Shown here one piece after another: positions 44,979 to 56,209 of a stretch of 64,000 bases of DNA. The notes beneath the pieces are model-generated. The model searched no databases. It worked only from the letters and a program-made list of their open reading frames with translations, and was not told the origin of the DNA. A program made the position numbers and the translations under genes. Each line of letters opens with the position of its first letter. Position 1 is the first letter of the stretch. Source of the stretch: Agriotes lineatus (taxonomy: Eukaryota; Arthropoda; Insecta; Coleoptera; Elateridae); contig CALNHX010002284.1 in NCBI GenBank assembly GCA_940337035.1, positions 1 through 64,000 on the forward strand. The letters run 5' to 3'.

Positions 44979-45887
44979 ATGGCTAGTATCTATGGTGAAC
45001 TGTGTCCTCCATATTTATTGTCAGTATGTTTAGGACTGGCATTATTTAAACTGAAAAAACGAGCTAATGAGATTACCTTAACATCCATAAGGTCTTTCAG
45101 TATTTACAAACTGGTCTTTTACATGATTCAGATACTGATACTCTGTATATCCGTTGCATCTGACTACATACGTGTGCTTGTCGATGTACATGGGGTACGT
45201 CAGTATGCTGAAGCAGTTAATTCAATAATAAACAAATTCGTTTACATTACTATAATCTTATGCAATGAGTTATATGGTTTACCTGTTAGACGAATATGGG
45301 AAAAGCTTCTAATAGTCGAGGAATATTTCAAATCATTCCCCTGCAATAACAACCATAATAATTCTTTTAGAGAGCTATGTATTACCATAATGGGTTTCAA
45401 GTTCGTGCTTATTGCAGTACTGATTTTGCACGCATTCTGTACGATTGTTTTTGATGTGAGATCGGCCTCTGGCATTATTACCAACTTAATAATTACTGCT
45501 TATAAGATGACGATACAGCTACTATTTTGCAGTCTTCTTATGTTCTTACGAAACAGATTTCAAAAGCTTAACAGTTTTTGGGAGAATGATTATTATCAAC
45601 TTACAAAATGTGCAGCGATTCAGCGTGTTAATATTTATCACATTGCAAAATTACACCAAGAACTTTTTGAAATTGCTGAAGATATCAATAAAATCTACAA
45701 TTGCTCACTTTTAGTGATCATAGCATTTCAATTTCATTCGACTGTTTGTCGATCTTTTCAACTACTACACCTGATTTTGGACGTTGATGAAGGTCTAGGA
45801 GAAATCAGTTTAACATGCATTCTATTAAGTGAAAACGTTTTTGACATGATGGTGATTATCCTTGTCTGCGGAAGCTTGAGTAACCAT
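44979..45887 (+). CDS. gustatory receptor copy 3, first exon (open)
   Basis: Starts MASIYGELCPPYLLSV and stays open for 303 codons up to the expected donor after SLSNH. The donor here is GTCAGT, where copy 2 has GTAAGT. Insect gustatory receptor (7tm_7): several hydrophobic helices, then FQKLNSFW, NIYHIAKLHQELFEIAEDIN and FQFHSTVCRSF. It would act in the dendritic membrane of taste neurons as part of a ligand-gated channel. The open frame runs on to 45977 in the intron. The last two exons encoding helix 7 were not found before 64000, so the gene may be incomplete or continue beyond the window. Start chosen by match to copies 1 and 2. Confidence 0.85.
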
Positions 45888-46011
45888 GTCAGTAATCTTA
45901 AAGTCTACTTTAAAATATCACTTTGTCAGTCTTACAGTACATATGTTGTATTAAAAAAATTGACGGCGTCAATTTGAACAATTACATCTAATCTGTAAAC
46001 ATTGCATGATA

Positions 46012-46570
46012 GAGGGTGTCCCATAACCTTCCACCACTTTTATTTTGTATGTGTGTTATGAACAAAGTCTAGGCATGCCGAGTACCAGGTACCTTACACA
46101 CCGCCTGCTGTGGTCAAGGGTCCTACTTAGAATTTTGCTGAGATTAAGGAGGTTCAACAATAGTAATATCTATTACTGATTGTATAAAACTAAGAATCTC
46201 TAAAAACTATGCAGTTCTTAATTTCATGGCCAATTAGATATGCATTAGATAAGAAAAGCTGCCATAATTTATCTAAATAAAAGTAAAGTCTGATGCTGCC
46301 TTTGGTTTAAAAAAAATTGTGGCACCCTCGATAAATGCGGCAATATAAAATTGTGCAAAATGTTCACTTGGCTATACTTTTGTTATGATGTAAAAGATCC
46401 TTTGCCAGATTTAGAACTCCTTAATCTCGGCAAAATTCTATGGGACTTTGACCATACGACCGTAGCGGTCGGTGTCTAAGGTACCCGGGTACTAAGGTAC
46501 TCGGCATGTCTAGACTTTGTTCATTACATACAATTTAAATAAAAGTAATGGAAAACTATGCGACACCTTC
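46012..46570. mobile_element. 559-bp MITE in the Gr copy 3 intron
   Basis: Flanked by TA on both sides (46010-46011 and 46571-46572). Ends GAGGGTGTCCCATAACC and GGAAAACTATGCGACACCTTC are imperfect inverse copies. Its interior is an inverted pair of SINE-body-like sequence (46060-46150 against 46410-46530, CTCGGCATG both ways). The paralogous intron of Gr copy 2 has an empty site at 33249. A Tc1/mariner-type MITE fits. Confidence 0.7.
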
Positions 46571-46945
46571 TAGGTATGTTCGCACGTTATATGCTTGCCT
46601 TTACGTATGGTGTCTATATACTTTATTCCGTTCGAAAGTAATAGCTGCCGTGAAGAAGAAACGTTCCTTTTCTAGAACAGAAAAAGACAAATCAAAATCT
46701 GCGTAGTAGTTTGCATATATAAATACTTAAACACGATGTCGGCAACATTTGTGTACCGACCTTATTAGCAGTTATTTTCTTCTTCTGTATGATGGTAAGT
46801 TCCACTGATTCCGTTTGCCCTTTAACTAATCATGCATCACTTTGAAATGTTGTGACTCCTTTTTTAGGGATTTATATAGACGGTTCACATTAAATTAAAT
46901 ATGTGTACTGGCAGTTCTTAACTGAACATATAAAGAAAAGAAAAC
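46571..46945 (+). repeat. intron block shared with Gr copy 2
   Basis: Continuation of the duplicated intron, matching 33250-33660. Similarity fades near 46945. Beyond it no receptor sequence was found. Confidence 0.7.
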
Positions 46946-47039
46946 CTTGTAGGTCAATAAATGCCCTAAAAAAATCACAAATTGTCAGACCTAATTTTTT
47001 TTAAGGTTTTATAACGTTAAAAACTGTTAAACCCTACTT

Positions 47040-47790
47040 AGAAAAATCTGAAAGGCTTAAAGGAATCAATATAGATCACTGAGGATTATACACAAAAGCC
47101 TTGCTGAAACACATGGAAAAAGCAAGATCGAGTGGATACAGTGCATTTATTATGCATATCAAGTTAATCGTAAACGGAGATAACTACACGCTAGAGCAAC
47201 TAAGAGACGATGATACAAAGAGAAAGGAAGACCGATAAGTCAACGTTCCGCACAAATTAATATCTCTGAACTGAAGAAAAAGGCAAGAAGATACCCTGAT
47301 GCTATCCATTAAAAAAAACAAATAACAAGCTATACGGGGGACGACCGCAATGTTACAAGGATTTACGAATACAACAAAACTAAGAATGAAGAAAAGCTCA
47401 ACACAAGAACAACCAAATATATAGGAACGTGGACTGTAAGATCAATGTATCCAACTGGAAAGACGAACTTAATCATTAGAGAGATGGAAAAATACAAAAT
47501 AGATATCGTCGGACTACGTGAAACCAGATGGCTCGGTAATGGCGAAATAAAACTAGAACAAGGGAAATCGCTAATATATTCTGGAAAAACAGAGGCGCGT
47601 GCTACACATGAATATGAAGTAGCGACACTGGTGAGCCGAGAAGCTAGAAAAGCACTAATAGAGTGGCAAGGTCTTTCTGAAAGTATAATATCATAAAAAT
47701 AAATATATGTGCCATGACAATATTAAGTCACAGGAAAATAAAGAAGAGTTTTATGAACAATGCAAGCGATCACGGGGGTTTAAATTAAAA
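47040..47790 (+). mobile_element. RTE-type LINE fragment, endonuclease start
   Basis: The frame 47445-47696, with residues just upstream (GTWTVRSMY), reads an RTE-clade AP endonuclease: IREMEKYKIDIVGLRETRWLGNGEIKLEQGKSLIYSG, shown here only by its landmarks KIDIVGLRETRW and LIYSGK. The catalytic Glu of ETRW is present. The frame leaves endonuclease homology after about 55 residues. Upstream 47040-47350 is charged and may be the remaining 5' region. No RT follows. Confidence 0.7.
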
Positions 47791-47943
47791 AATCCATATA
47801 AGATGTAAATAAACGTCAAATGTCTTACATTAAAACCAACTCGGGAGTCAAATTAATCGCTACACTAGCTCCGTTGAATTCAAATCTACATCAAAATTTA
47901 TATTCCAAATTATTATTACATAAACTATTACAAAAGATTGCAT

Positions 47944-48190
47944 GCCGGGCTTTTTAGCTCAGTGGTTAAGCATTCTGGCTACTGATCTAAGGGTTGCGAG
48001 TGTGGATGTGAATGAAAACCTCTACAGAATGCCATCATTCGGAAGTGATGTAAACCCCCCGTGGGACCCAAGTTGCCACGATGTGTAGCATGTAAAAATA
48101 TCGCTTGATAGGATTGGCATTCCTTAGTCTCACACAATTCTAAGTAGGACTTTGAGCGTATGCCCATACTGTAATAGCACCCCCTTTGGA
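47944..48190 (+). mobile_element. tRNA-derived SINE
   Basis: The head carries a good A-box (TAGCTCAGTGG, 47955-47965) and a degenerate B-box (GGGTTGCGAGT, 47991-48001) with tRNA-like spacing, then a body beginning near 48055. The body shares GTAGCATGTAAAAATA-like, GGCATTCCTTAGTCTC and TCTAAGTAGGACTTTG words with 33928-34113 and 46060-46530, so those are members of the same family. Confidence 0.65.
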
Positions 48191-48199
48191 GCCCTACTT

Positions 48200-50834
48200 G
48201 AGTTGCCAATTGCAATATATCTAAGCTACACTTTGTAGGTCAATTGTATATATCTCATATCTCGAGTTCCACTTACGGTGTTAATTGTAATATTTATCAA
48301 CCACACTTGTAGTATCAAATTAAATATACTCTTTTACTAATTATTACAGGTACAGTTCACTTATGTCATGTAATTATTATTGTTTGAGCAACGACTAGCC
48401 AGTTTTATAAGCAATGGGGCTCCTAATTCCCAGCAGAATGGTTTAATCTTTAACTAACAACATTTTCTATATCTAAAGACTGAATTACTTTTAAAATATA
48501 ATAACTATTTGATTTTATGAATCAAATACAAGTTTCAAGTGCGTCATAAAGTTAAATTCGTACGTTCAGTTTGTTAGTAGCACAATAAAGTTTCATCTGA
48601 CATTACAAAATAAAATACAGATTGTCAAAAAGTAATTTAATCAAATGTTAAATGTATCCAAACTTTTACATTTAAAAATGAAAATTCTAAATATAACCTA
48701 ATTCCAAGATGTTCAAATCTCAAAATATCATTGTTGAAATCCTTGAGTACTCAAATCACTATTGAATTTAGAAAAATAGTTTTTCTAAAATTAACTTATA
48801 AATATAATTGCAATAGAGATTTGCCACACCAAAATTACCTTATAATTTCTTATTACTGTGTAAGAAATTGTCACTAACCTTCTGAATGTTTATCTTTTAC
48901 CTGAATGCTCTATCTGAGCTCCTAACTGGACAGATTCTAGCCAGCAAACCCCTCCTGGTTATTCCTGACCGAATCAAAAGCTCGTTGTAGCTCTTTTAAA
49001 ACTCTATTACTTGAATAGACAGTTAAACAGCACACCACAACACTCACTTTCACTGGTTTTACTGGCTTAGAAGTATTTTAACATTTACAATAGAATATAC
49101 CACGTTAAATGGAATAAAATTATTTTGAATTATATATTTGAATAATATTTGTGACTTGATGTCAAATTTGATCGTAGAGAATGCTTTATTACTACTACGT
49201 ATCAAATCAGCAATAATTATTTTATCACAATTAATGGGAATTTAACCCTTAACGTGACTATCTCTCGTAGATTCTGATTTCCAGTTACTTTGTTACTCAC
49301 AAAAACCAACAACCTTCTGGTTGCCTTTACTACCCCACCAGTTAAACATGCAACTGTTATATCACATGATATTTTGGAGGGTGAGCTTAACCATAGCAGT
49401 GTGATAATCTCAAAGCAGACGATAATAGGATCATAATGCAAAGAATTGCACTCAATTTCTCAATCAAGAAGACTATACTAAGGAGATGCAACTTCCTATG
49501 AAGGCTGTATATAAAAGCGGCCCTTATGTCGGGGATAGCCGTCGCGGCGCTGTCGACAGCGTGTACTGCCGTTCGAGAGTTGGAAGCGATCTAAATTAAC
49601 CTGTAATGGCGGTTAAAATTCAGTTTACGGTTGTTAATCCAATGGAGTGTATTTCAAGTGTGTTATTAATTGTTAAAACATGGTCCGAATTTCCAGTTAC
49701 ACTCAGCAAATGTTTGAAATTGACAGTTCACGAGTTTTGTGAATGAATAATTGTACATCACGGCCGCCTTACTTGTCAGCTTTTAGCGGTCCGCTTCGAA
49801 ACGGGAGTTGCGTGTCCTTAGTATAGTGTTCTTGTTCTCAATAAACAACGGAGATAATTTTTTTTAAGTATTTTCCCCATTTTAAGGCTGGATCTCCCTT
49901 CCTTGCACTCTCCACAGGGGTGACTATTTTTGGATCGTTCTTTTTGGTTCCGAATTCTTTGTGTCGCCCCCTTTCCAACGAACCTAATGTTAACGTTCTG
50001 CGATACTTCTAAGGTATCGAAATTCATTTATAAACCTTCACCACGGTCAAATCTTAAATTGCTTGTATTTCCGATTATTATTGAGATATTTGTCAGTGGG
50101 GTTTTTTGCATTCACATTGCCTCATCATCTACTTTCCGTTTCCCCATTAAAACATGATACTTTATTAGAGTATTTTTTCCAAGCACTTCTTTGCTATACT
50201 TATTTCTTACATTCTGAACACCTATACAATTTACCATAATCCTCTATCACTCCACTGCTTGCATGAATTGTTTGAATTCTAGGTCACGCTTACTTGATAT
50301 ATTGGTATTCTAACAATTAGGTTTAACCACTGTATTTTTTTGTATCTCGAACTACGAAAATAAGCCTTTCGTACAATAGTTTATTGGAGATATTTTATAT
50401 AAGACTCGATGGACTAATGGTGATGTTACTCTCGGCTGCAGAGGTCACCGCTGATAAACAGGGAGCCCTAGGTTTGACCTCTAGTCGAGTCATACTTTCT
50501 TATTGTGTAAGCAGTTGCAATTTAAGTGGCGATGGGACGTTCCGATATTGACCTTGAAATCCCAGTGGCGGGAGGAGGAAACGACTTTGACCTTGAACTT
50601 AACCTCGACTATGACCTCGACATTGATCTCTACCATTGCTATAACCTTGAACTTGACTTCTCCCTCCACAATGGTGTGGAGGGAGGCAAAATCACTCTAC
50701 TAATATAGTTTACGTATCGTGGGTTTCAGACCTATCAGGTCTAGTTCTACAGCGGTTAACCTGCATATACTTTTTTGTAAGTACGTCGTATAATTAATTT
50801 TAATATAAGGAAACTCAACATGTAGCATAAAGAA
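48200..50834. other. no gene recognised; candidate promoter and small repeats
   Basis: AT-rich to 49480, then a short CpG-rich block (49500-49620). No protein family in any frame. A degenerate repeat of GACCTTGAAC/CTCGACATTGA type units runs at 50545-50660, which yields low-complexity frames and no gene. Confidence 0.5.
49485..49860 (+). promoter_or_regulatory. TATA promoter and poly-A signal, possible solo LTR
   Basis: TATATAAAAGCGG at 49509-49521 sits at the head of a CpG-rich block containing the palindrome CGCTGTCGACAGCG, and AATAAA follows at 49841. A promoter and a poly-A signal within about 350 bases without a gene between them is LTR-like. No direct repeat or target duplication was identified, so this stays tentative. 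Confidence 0.3.
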
Positions 50835-51138
50835 AACTTTACAATTTATTTATTCCGCAATATAATTGCGCCGGTGCCCCACCTTGCGGTACTACACCGG
50901 CCTAATCATAAAAGCCTGAAACAATTTACAACAACCCTAATACTATTTACAACCCTCGGATAAACGACAAAAGTGCTTATACATAGCTTAACATAGCTTA
51001 CATTAGGTTCTAGCCGAAAAGTACACAACTCTTGAATTTAGTTCATTCCTCTGCCCCATTTTCCTATCATCTATTTACATCTCTGCCCTCGCACTGCACT
51101 CGCGCACTGCTCTTTCCTTACCCTCTTGCCTCTCCTAG

Positions 51139-51390
51139 CTAGTTTCGCTCGATCCTCAGCCGTTCCAATCTCCCCGAAAATTCTCGAAACGCGCCCCACC
51201 ATTCCGCTTCCGTCGAGAGGGCGGCGACCTCATCGAGGTCTGTCGGCCACTTCAGCCCAGCCGCGACCATCCGCCTCTCGGCAAGACCTCTGTGCTGCGC
51301 CTCCAGCGGGCACTCGAACAGAACGTGTTCCGCTGTGTCCGAGCCCCCACCGCAACCGCAGGCATCGTCCTCAGCCTTGCCTATCCGCAT
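51139..51390 (-). pseudogene. R1-like LINE ORF2 C-terminal Cys-rich region
   Basis: Contains CGCGGGSDTAEHVLFEC, the CCHC-like motif found at the end of R1/jockey-group ORF2, followed by WPTDLDEVAAL and a charged tail. Thought to contribute to nucleic-acid binding. Separated by a frame change from the RNase H region. Confidence 0.75.
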
Positions 51391-51426
51391 CAGGTAGGAA
51401 CGGAAGCCTCCGTAGCCGGTGACCAG

Positions 51427-51700
51427 CTAGACCGCGTGACGATCCAGCCGCTCCGCGCACTTGCTCCTGACCTCAAGACTCGGAATCGCATTGCGTATTC
51501 CGTTTTTCACCAGGCTCTTTGGGACAGCGTTGAACCTGGTTTTGCCGTCGCCTGTAGCTGCCACCTTTGCCCTCTCGTTGCCCTCGATACCTGCGTGCGC
51601 TTTCACCCAGTGAAACCTCCGCCTGAAGTTCAGTCGGGCTGCGCATCTCACGCAGTGCCATCAACGCTGATCTGCTATCGGAGAGCACCAACACTCTAAC
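51427..51700 (-). pseudogene. R1-like LINE RNase H domain, frameshifted
   Basis: Two overlapping frames share the domain: VLSDSRSALMALRE carries a catalytic Asp, and FHWVKAHAGIEGNERAK in the other frame is the classic RNase H end motif. The shift lies near 51620. It would remove RNA from the RNA-DNA hybrid. Confidence 0.78.
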
Positions 51701-51729
51701 GAGCCCGGGGGCCCCCTTGCTCGATCATT

Positions 51730-52503
51730 TCAAGCGCTATCTTGATAGCCAGCAACGCGCATTGGAAAATGGTGCTCCAGTCTGCCAGTCTCGCCGCTCC
51801 AATTTGCACCTCTCGTCCCCGGTCGAAAAACACGTACGCCGCTCCTGATTTTCCGTCGTCGAACCTTGACCCGTCGGTGTAGCACCTCGTCTCCCACGCC
51901 GTGTCCTGCTGGGTGGCCTAGTGCTCGCTCGTTCGCCGGTCTTTCCACGAGTCTTCCCCCAAGGCCAATGCCCTCGAGGATCGCCTCGTCGCGACCCAGG
52001 GCAGCTGCCTTACAGTCGGAGATCTCCTGCAACCTGAAATCAACCGGCAGTAATTCGCTCAAAACTAGGGCAGCTTCCATCGACACAGTCCTATACGCCG
52101 CAGCCGCTTTCGCGGCAGTGACGCGTTGTGCGCTCAGGAGCTGCTGCTTTTGCTTTTGTTGCATCCTGCAACCTTCAGCCCAAACTGGCGCCGCATAAAG
52201 CATTGCCGGTTCGACCGCTCCCCGATACACCGTCGCCAGGGCCTTGGTGCCAAAACCCCAAGTCAGTCTCGCGGCCGCACCGATGCGGTTCGCGATCTGC
52301 TTTCCCTTGCCTGCCAACGCCTTTACGTGACTACTCCATGATATCCTCTCATCTATCCACACGCCCAAGTACAAAATTTCGTTTTTACAGTAAATTCTAA
52401 CCCCGTTCAGCAGAAAAGTGGGAATTAGCTGACCATTCCACTTGGCAAAAACACGCCTTCTGACTTGTTCGCATTGAACTCCAATTTGGGGTCGGTTGCC
52501 CAC
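51730..52503 (-). pseudogene. R1-like LINE post-RT region
   Basis: A 257-residue frame with YLGVWIDERISWSSHVK and AAVRLTWG-like, VEPAMLYAAPVWAEG and QRVTAAKAAAAYRTVS, all typical of the thumb and linker after the RT active site in R1 and jockey relatives. The last ~80 residues appear out of frame, since LSDSRS in another frame continues the protein. Confidence 0.75.
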
Positions 52504-53100
52504 TCGTGCAGTATCTGTAGTGCCTCGTCTGCCCTTGATTTCAAAACATTGTACTGCCGCGCCCTAACAATCAATGCCGTGTCATCAGAATACCCTATGA
52601 CTTTGCAACCTTCTGGCAAACATCTTTTGAATACTCCCTCGTATATTAATTTCTACAGGGTAGGCACCGAACATGACCCCTGGGGGCAGCTCCTTCCTAT
52701 CTCACTTTCAATCGTTTCGTTGGATAACTGCACGCGTGCCACTCTCTCCGAGAAGTAGCTACACACCAGGCACAGCCAGTTCCTCGGAAAGTCCCGCCTG
52801 TCCAACTCCCACAAGATGAGAGACCACCATGCGTTGTCAAATGCCTCCGAGATGTCCATCGCGATAACGACGGAGTATTCATCCGCCGCTCTCGCGTTTT
52901 TGACCTCCTCCACTACTGCTGCTGTCGCGTAAACTGTAGATTTTCCCCTCGCAAAGCCAAATTGCGCGCTGTTAAATCCCCCCGCGGTGCTAACCGCGTT
53001 CTCAACCCTCGTGGCCATTATCCGATTCAGCGCCTTTCCTATCCCCGGCAACAGGCTGATCGGCCTGAAGTTCTAAAGATCCGTCTGATCGTCCTTGCGT
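52425..53100 (-). pseudogene. R1-like LINE reverse transcriptase core
   Basis: Frame 52653-53051 gives PGIGKALNRIMATRVE, QFGFARGKST, VVIAMDISEAFDNAWW (first catalytic Asp), and RSCPQGS. Frame 52425-52619 gives VIGYSDDTALI, the YxDD catalytic pair in the YSDD form. A break near 52650 divides them. All catalytic aspartates are readable, so decay is by frame changes and not by active-site loss. Confidence 0.82.
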
Positions 53101-53550
53101 GGTTTAGGGATAAACCTAACCGCTTGGACTTTCTAGCATCTCGGGAAAACTCCCAACCTCAGGCACCCATTAAACACCGCCGAAAAAAGTTGCGGCGCAA
53201 GCTCGAAAGCGCGAAGCGCCGCGTCGGAAGTTACGCCGTGATCGCGGCCCCCCAGGCCCACGAGTCACGAATGGGCCTCTGTCACGGTGTCTCGCCTCCC
53301 GTCATCCTCCGGAAAAAACACCGACAGCAGATAGCCCGCCGTTTCCCTCGCGTCTCTGGTAAGCGTGCCGTCGTCTTTCCTCAACGGAAGTCGCTTTCCC
53401 GCACCGTCGTTGCTTATCCCTGAGAACGCGATAAGCTATTCACCCCCGTTCCTGCCTGAAGTCATCTGGCGCGCGTTGATAGCGTCGCCGAAGCCTCCTC
53501 GACCGATGGCGGAGTTCCGTGAGCTCGAGCGTCCACCAGGGTACGCTGCT

Positions 53551-54587
53551 CTAAAATCTCCTTCTCAGCGGCATCGACACCTCGCACGCCGCAACGACGG
53601 CCCGGTTAAGAGCCCCCGCCGCATTCTCCACATCTTCAGGAGTCTCGCACTCGGCTCCCTTCACGTCTGCTGGCCCGATTTCGCGGAGAAAAGCCTCGCC
53701 AAATTTTGCCCAGTCCGCCCTCTTATAGCAGAACGACCTACCTACGCTGTCCTCGTCCCAATCCGCCCCACCACACTTGGTTTCCCACGCGATCATACCA
53801 TGATCCGAGAGAGTCTCCTCCTCCGTCACTCTCCAGTTTTCGACTTCCCCGTAGCTTCGGACATTTCCGGCTGTCAAGTAGATATAACTCGTGCCTTGAT
53901 GTCCCACAAACGTCGGCCCGCTGTCTTTGTTGAAGACCTCGATGCCACTGCTCTCGAAAAGCTCCGCTATGCGCTTAACCCTCGAGTCCTCTACGGCGCT
54001 ACTAGAAACCGGCCACTTCGCATTGAAGTCGCCGCCGATAACAAACCTACCTCCACATGTTCCCTGTCTAACACCCGCTTCAGTCGTCCTACCAGGTCGT
54101 CCTCATTAAACGCTAGCGGGTTCGTTGGCGGCAGGTACACCGACACCGCTATCAACGTTTCTTGTGGCGTCACGATCTCCGCTGCCTTGATCAGTTCACA
54201 CGATACGTCTTCCAAAAGTAGAAAATTCTATTCAGCGTTCCAGACGACGATAGCGCTCTTCGGACGCCCAACACGCTTCGCCGCGGCGCTCGCGGTGCGG
54301 GCAAACCCTATCACTGCGTCGCCGCGCGTGTTCGTTTCCTGAACGAAGATCACGTCTGCGGATTCCCTGACCGCGTCCAGGTTACCCGTCGCTGCTCTAC
54401 CCTTCCTTAGATTTACCTGAGCGCATCTTATCTCAAGCCTCGACCTTGTAGATGTAGGTGTTGTGCGAGATCTACCCGTCATAATCGATGCTCTGTTGCA
54501 ACTCTTTCCTGATAGCGTTCGTCGCTGGGCACTGCTGACTCCTCGAGTCATGACCCCTGCTGAAGGGGTTGCTCGGTCGCCTCGCAT
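53551..54587 (-). pseudogene. R1-like LINE AP endonuclease, in three frames
   Basis: 54228-54587 holds IRCAQVNLRKG and DVIFVQETNTRG with the catalytic Glu. 53991-54215 holds VSVYLPPTNPLAF. 53551-53907 begins near GTSYIYLTAG and holds LSDHGMIAWE with the catalytic Asp-His. R1-clade enzymes set target specificity here, but which site this one cut cannot be read from the sequence. The start after Gag is not resolved. Confidence 0.78.
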
Positions 54588-54873
54588 TCGCTCGTACGCA
54601 AACCACGCAGCACACTTCTTCCGACTTACACTCTTTGAAGCGGTGTCCTACTTCTCCGCACTTCCCGCACGTTTCCTTTCTTTTGCACTTATTTGCGTGG
54701 TGCCCCGTTGCAAAGCACTTGAAGCACTGGATCACGCTAAGGTGATCCATGACGCTCACTCGTTGCCAGCGAAGGTTTACCGTGTCCTCAAAAAGTGCCG
54801 CCCTAACCCGTGGGCTGATCTCGAACACGACGCCTACTCCTCTCCCGCACCCCAGCCTAAACCTTTCCCTCAA
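54472..54873 (-). pseudogene. R1-like LINE Gag, zinc-knuckle region
   Basis: CFKCFATGHHANKC and CGKCGEVGHRFKEC are two CCHC knuckles, and a third Cys cluster follows (CCVVCVRAN). Just before them is VIQC with the usual hydrophobic lead. They bind the element's RNA in the ribonucleoprotein. The frame runs into the start of the endonuclease frame, an arrangement usual for overlapping ORF1/ORF2. Confidence 0.82.
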
Positions 54874-54939
54874 ATCGATTCTAAGCTGCGCCCGCCCACC
54901 GCATGACTCCGGTTGTAAGCCGCAAGCGGCTCAAACAGT

Positions 54940-55906
54940 TCATCTCGCGTCACCTAGCGGGGCACCCTGGGTAGCACCACTCGCGGCATTCTTCTTAATT
55001 GCGCGCCCCCTCAACCCTGCTTCACCTGCCGCCTCCAGCGACTGCTGTAGCCGCTCCGCGTCCTCCCTTTCAGCGCACTCGACGATAACTGCCCCGCGCT
55101 CTGTCTCGCGCTCCGCTATCCCGGCGCAAACCGGGTTCACGGCTCTCTCCAGCGCTTTCCTTGTCGCCGCTGCGCTCTGCCTCTCCTGCTCCGCCTCGAC
55201 GCTCACCGCCACCGTCAACCTCCTCCCCTGGCACCTCCACGGTTTTTTGGTCTCCTCTGCCCCTTTATGGATCGACGACAGGCCCCCATCGCTACCTGAG
55301 CCACCGGCACTGCCGCCCTCGTCCCCGTTCCCTTCCCAGCCTTCGTCGCCGCGTAAGACAACTGCCCCGCCGCCGTCATCATTCCACCCCTCGGTGTCGC
55401 CCCCCCATGCGTGTCCTCGGCGCCGACGCCTTGGGCAACCCCCCCGTTGCGCTCTCTGCCAGCTCTCCCTTCCCCGCGTTGACCTTCGGCCCTCCCATCG
55501 CCTCCCCCGTTACTATCCTCCGCACCGCTGCTCCGCTCGCCGACCCTGCTCCCAGATGTACACTTACCCGGATTAGCTGTTTGATTCTACGCTCTCTCCT
55601 CTCCAGCTCATCCCTCAGGGCTCAAACGATCGCATTTAGCACCTCGGCGGCCTTCCGTAACTCGTCCGCTGCCTCCTTGACACGGGCTCGATCTTCCTTC
55701 AGCAGTTGGCCGGACCCCGCGGGCACCCTTCTTCTCATGGAGTTGAAGGAGCGTAGCACCCTCATCGCAGCCTGGTTTTCCGGCGTCATCCCCGCCATCG
55801 TTGCTCGCGCCGCCGCCCCGCCCTCGCTGCCGCTTCCGGCCTCCTTGGCCGCTGCCTCCTCTTCTGCGAGCTCGGGAAAGCTTAGGGATGGCTCCGGTCT
55901 TTCCAT
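54940..55906 (-). pseudogene. R1-like LINE Gag, N-terminal part
   Basis: The start at 55906 gives MERPEPSLSFPELAEEEAA, then an Ala/Arg/Glu-rich helical stretch to 55622. After a frame-changed, Gly/Pro-rich middle, frame 54940-55218 resumes with VSVEAEQERQSA and ERGAVIVECAEREDAERL, the pre-knuckle region of R1 Gag. Long plus-strand frames across this region are shadows caused by GC richness. Confidence 0.65.
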
Positions 55907-55930
55907 ACTTCTGGGGGTTGTTCACTCTTC

Positions 55931-56209
55931 TCTTTCGAAACTTGAAAAATGATACGCTTTCACAGAACGATGAAATAAACGATGTACTGTTACACTTGAA
56001 AATTCAGTTATGACATGGGTCTGATTTCACAATGAAAGCGTAGGTGCTTTTATGTATAAAAGTCAGTTCGGTGGAGAGGTAAAAAGTAAATATTATTAAT
56101 AGTTAGATGTTACTAAGTTATTTACGCTAGTCTGAAGATGTTTGCACAGTGTCAACTTAGAAGAAGGCATCCAGGGCGTCGTAAGGATTTTGGAACCTTA
56201 TTTTCCGTA
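55931..56209. other. short gap, nothing recognised
   Basis: The 5' flank of the R1-like LINE. A-rich to mixed sequence with no feature I can support. Confidence 0.4.

Larger units (their letters stand above)
50835..55930 (-). mobile_element. R1-clade LINE, GC-rich, inactive
   Basis: On the minus strand: Gag with CCHC knuckles (55906-54472), AP endonuclease (54587-53551), reverse transcriptase (53100-52425), a post-RT region (52503-51730), RNase H (51700-51427) and a C-terminal Cys-rich region (51390-51139), then a short 3' untranslated part ending near 50840. This order and the three-knuckle Gag are R1-clade features. It is clearly GC-rich in an AT-rich window. Many frame changes separate the domains. 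Confidence 0.85.

Noticed and set aside
50503..50708. Two low-complexity frames (Asp/Leu-rich and Thr/Leu-rich)
   Set aside because: Produced by a degenerate short tandem repeat; no gene features.
53365..54342. 325-residue plus-strand frame
   Set aside because: Antisense to the endonuclease region of the R1-like LINE; composition makes stop codons rare.
54749..55952. Long plus-strand frames of 250-275 residues, rich in Pro/Ser/Arg
   Set aside because: Shadows of the GC-rich R1-like LINE on the minus strand, where the knuckles and domain motifs lie.
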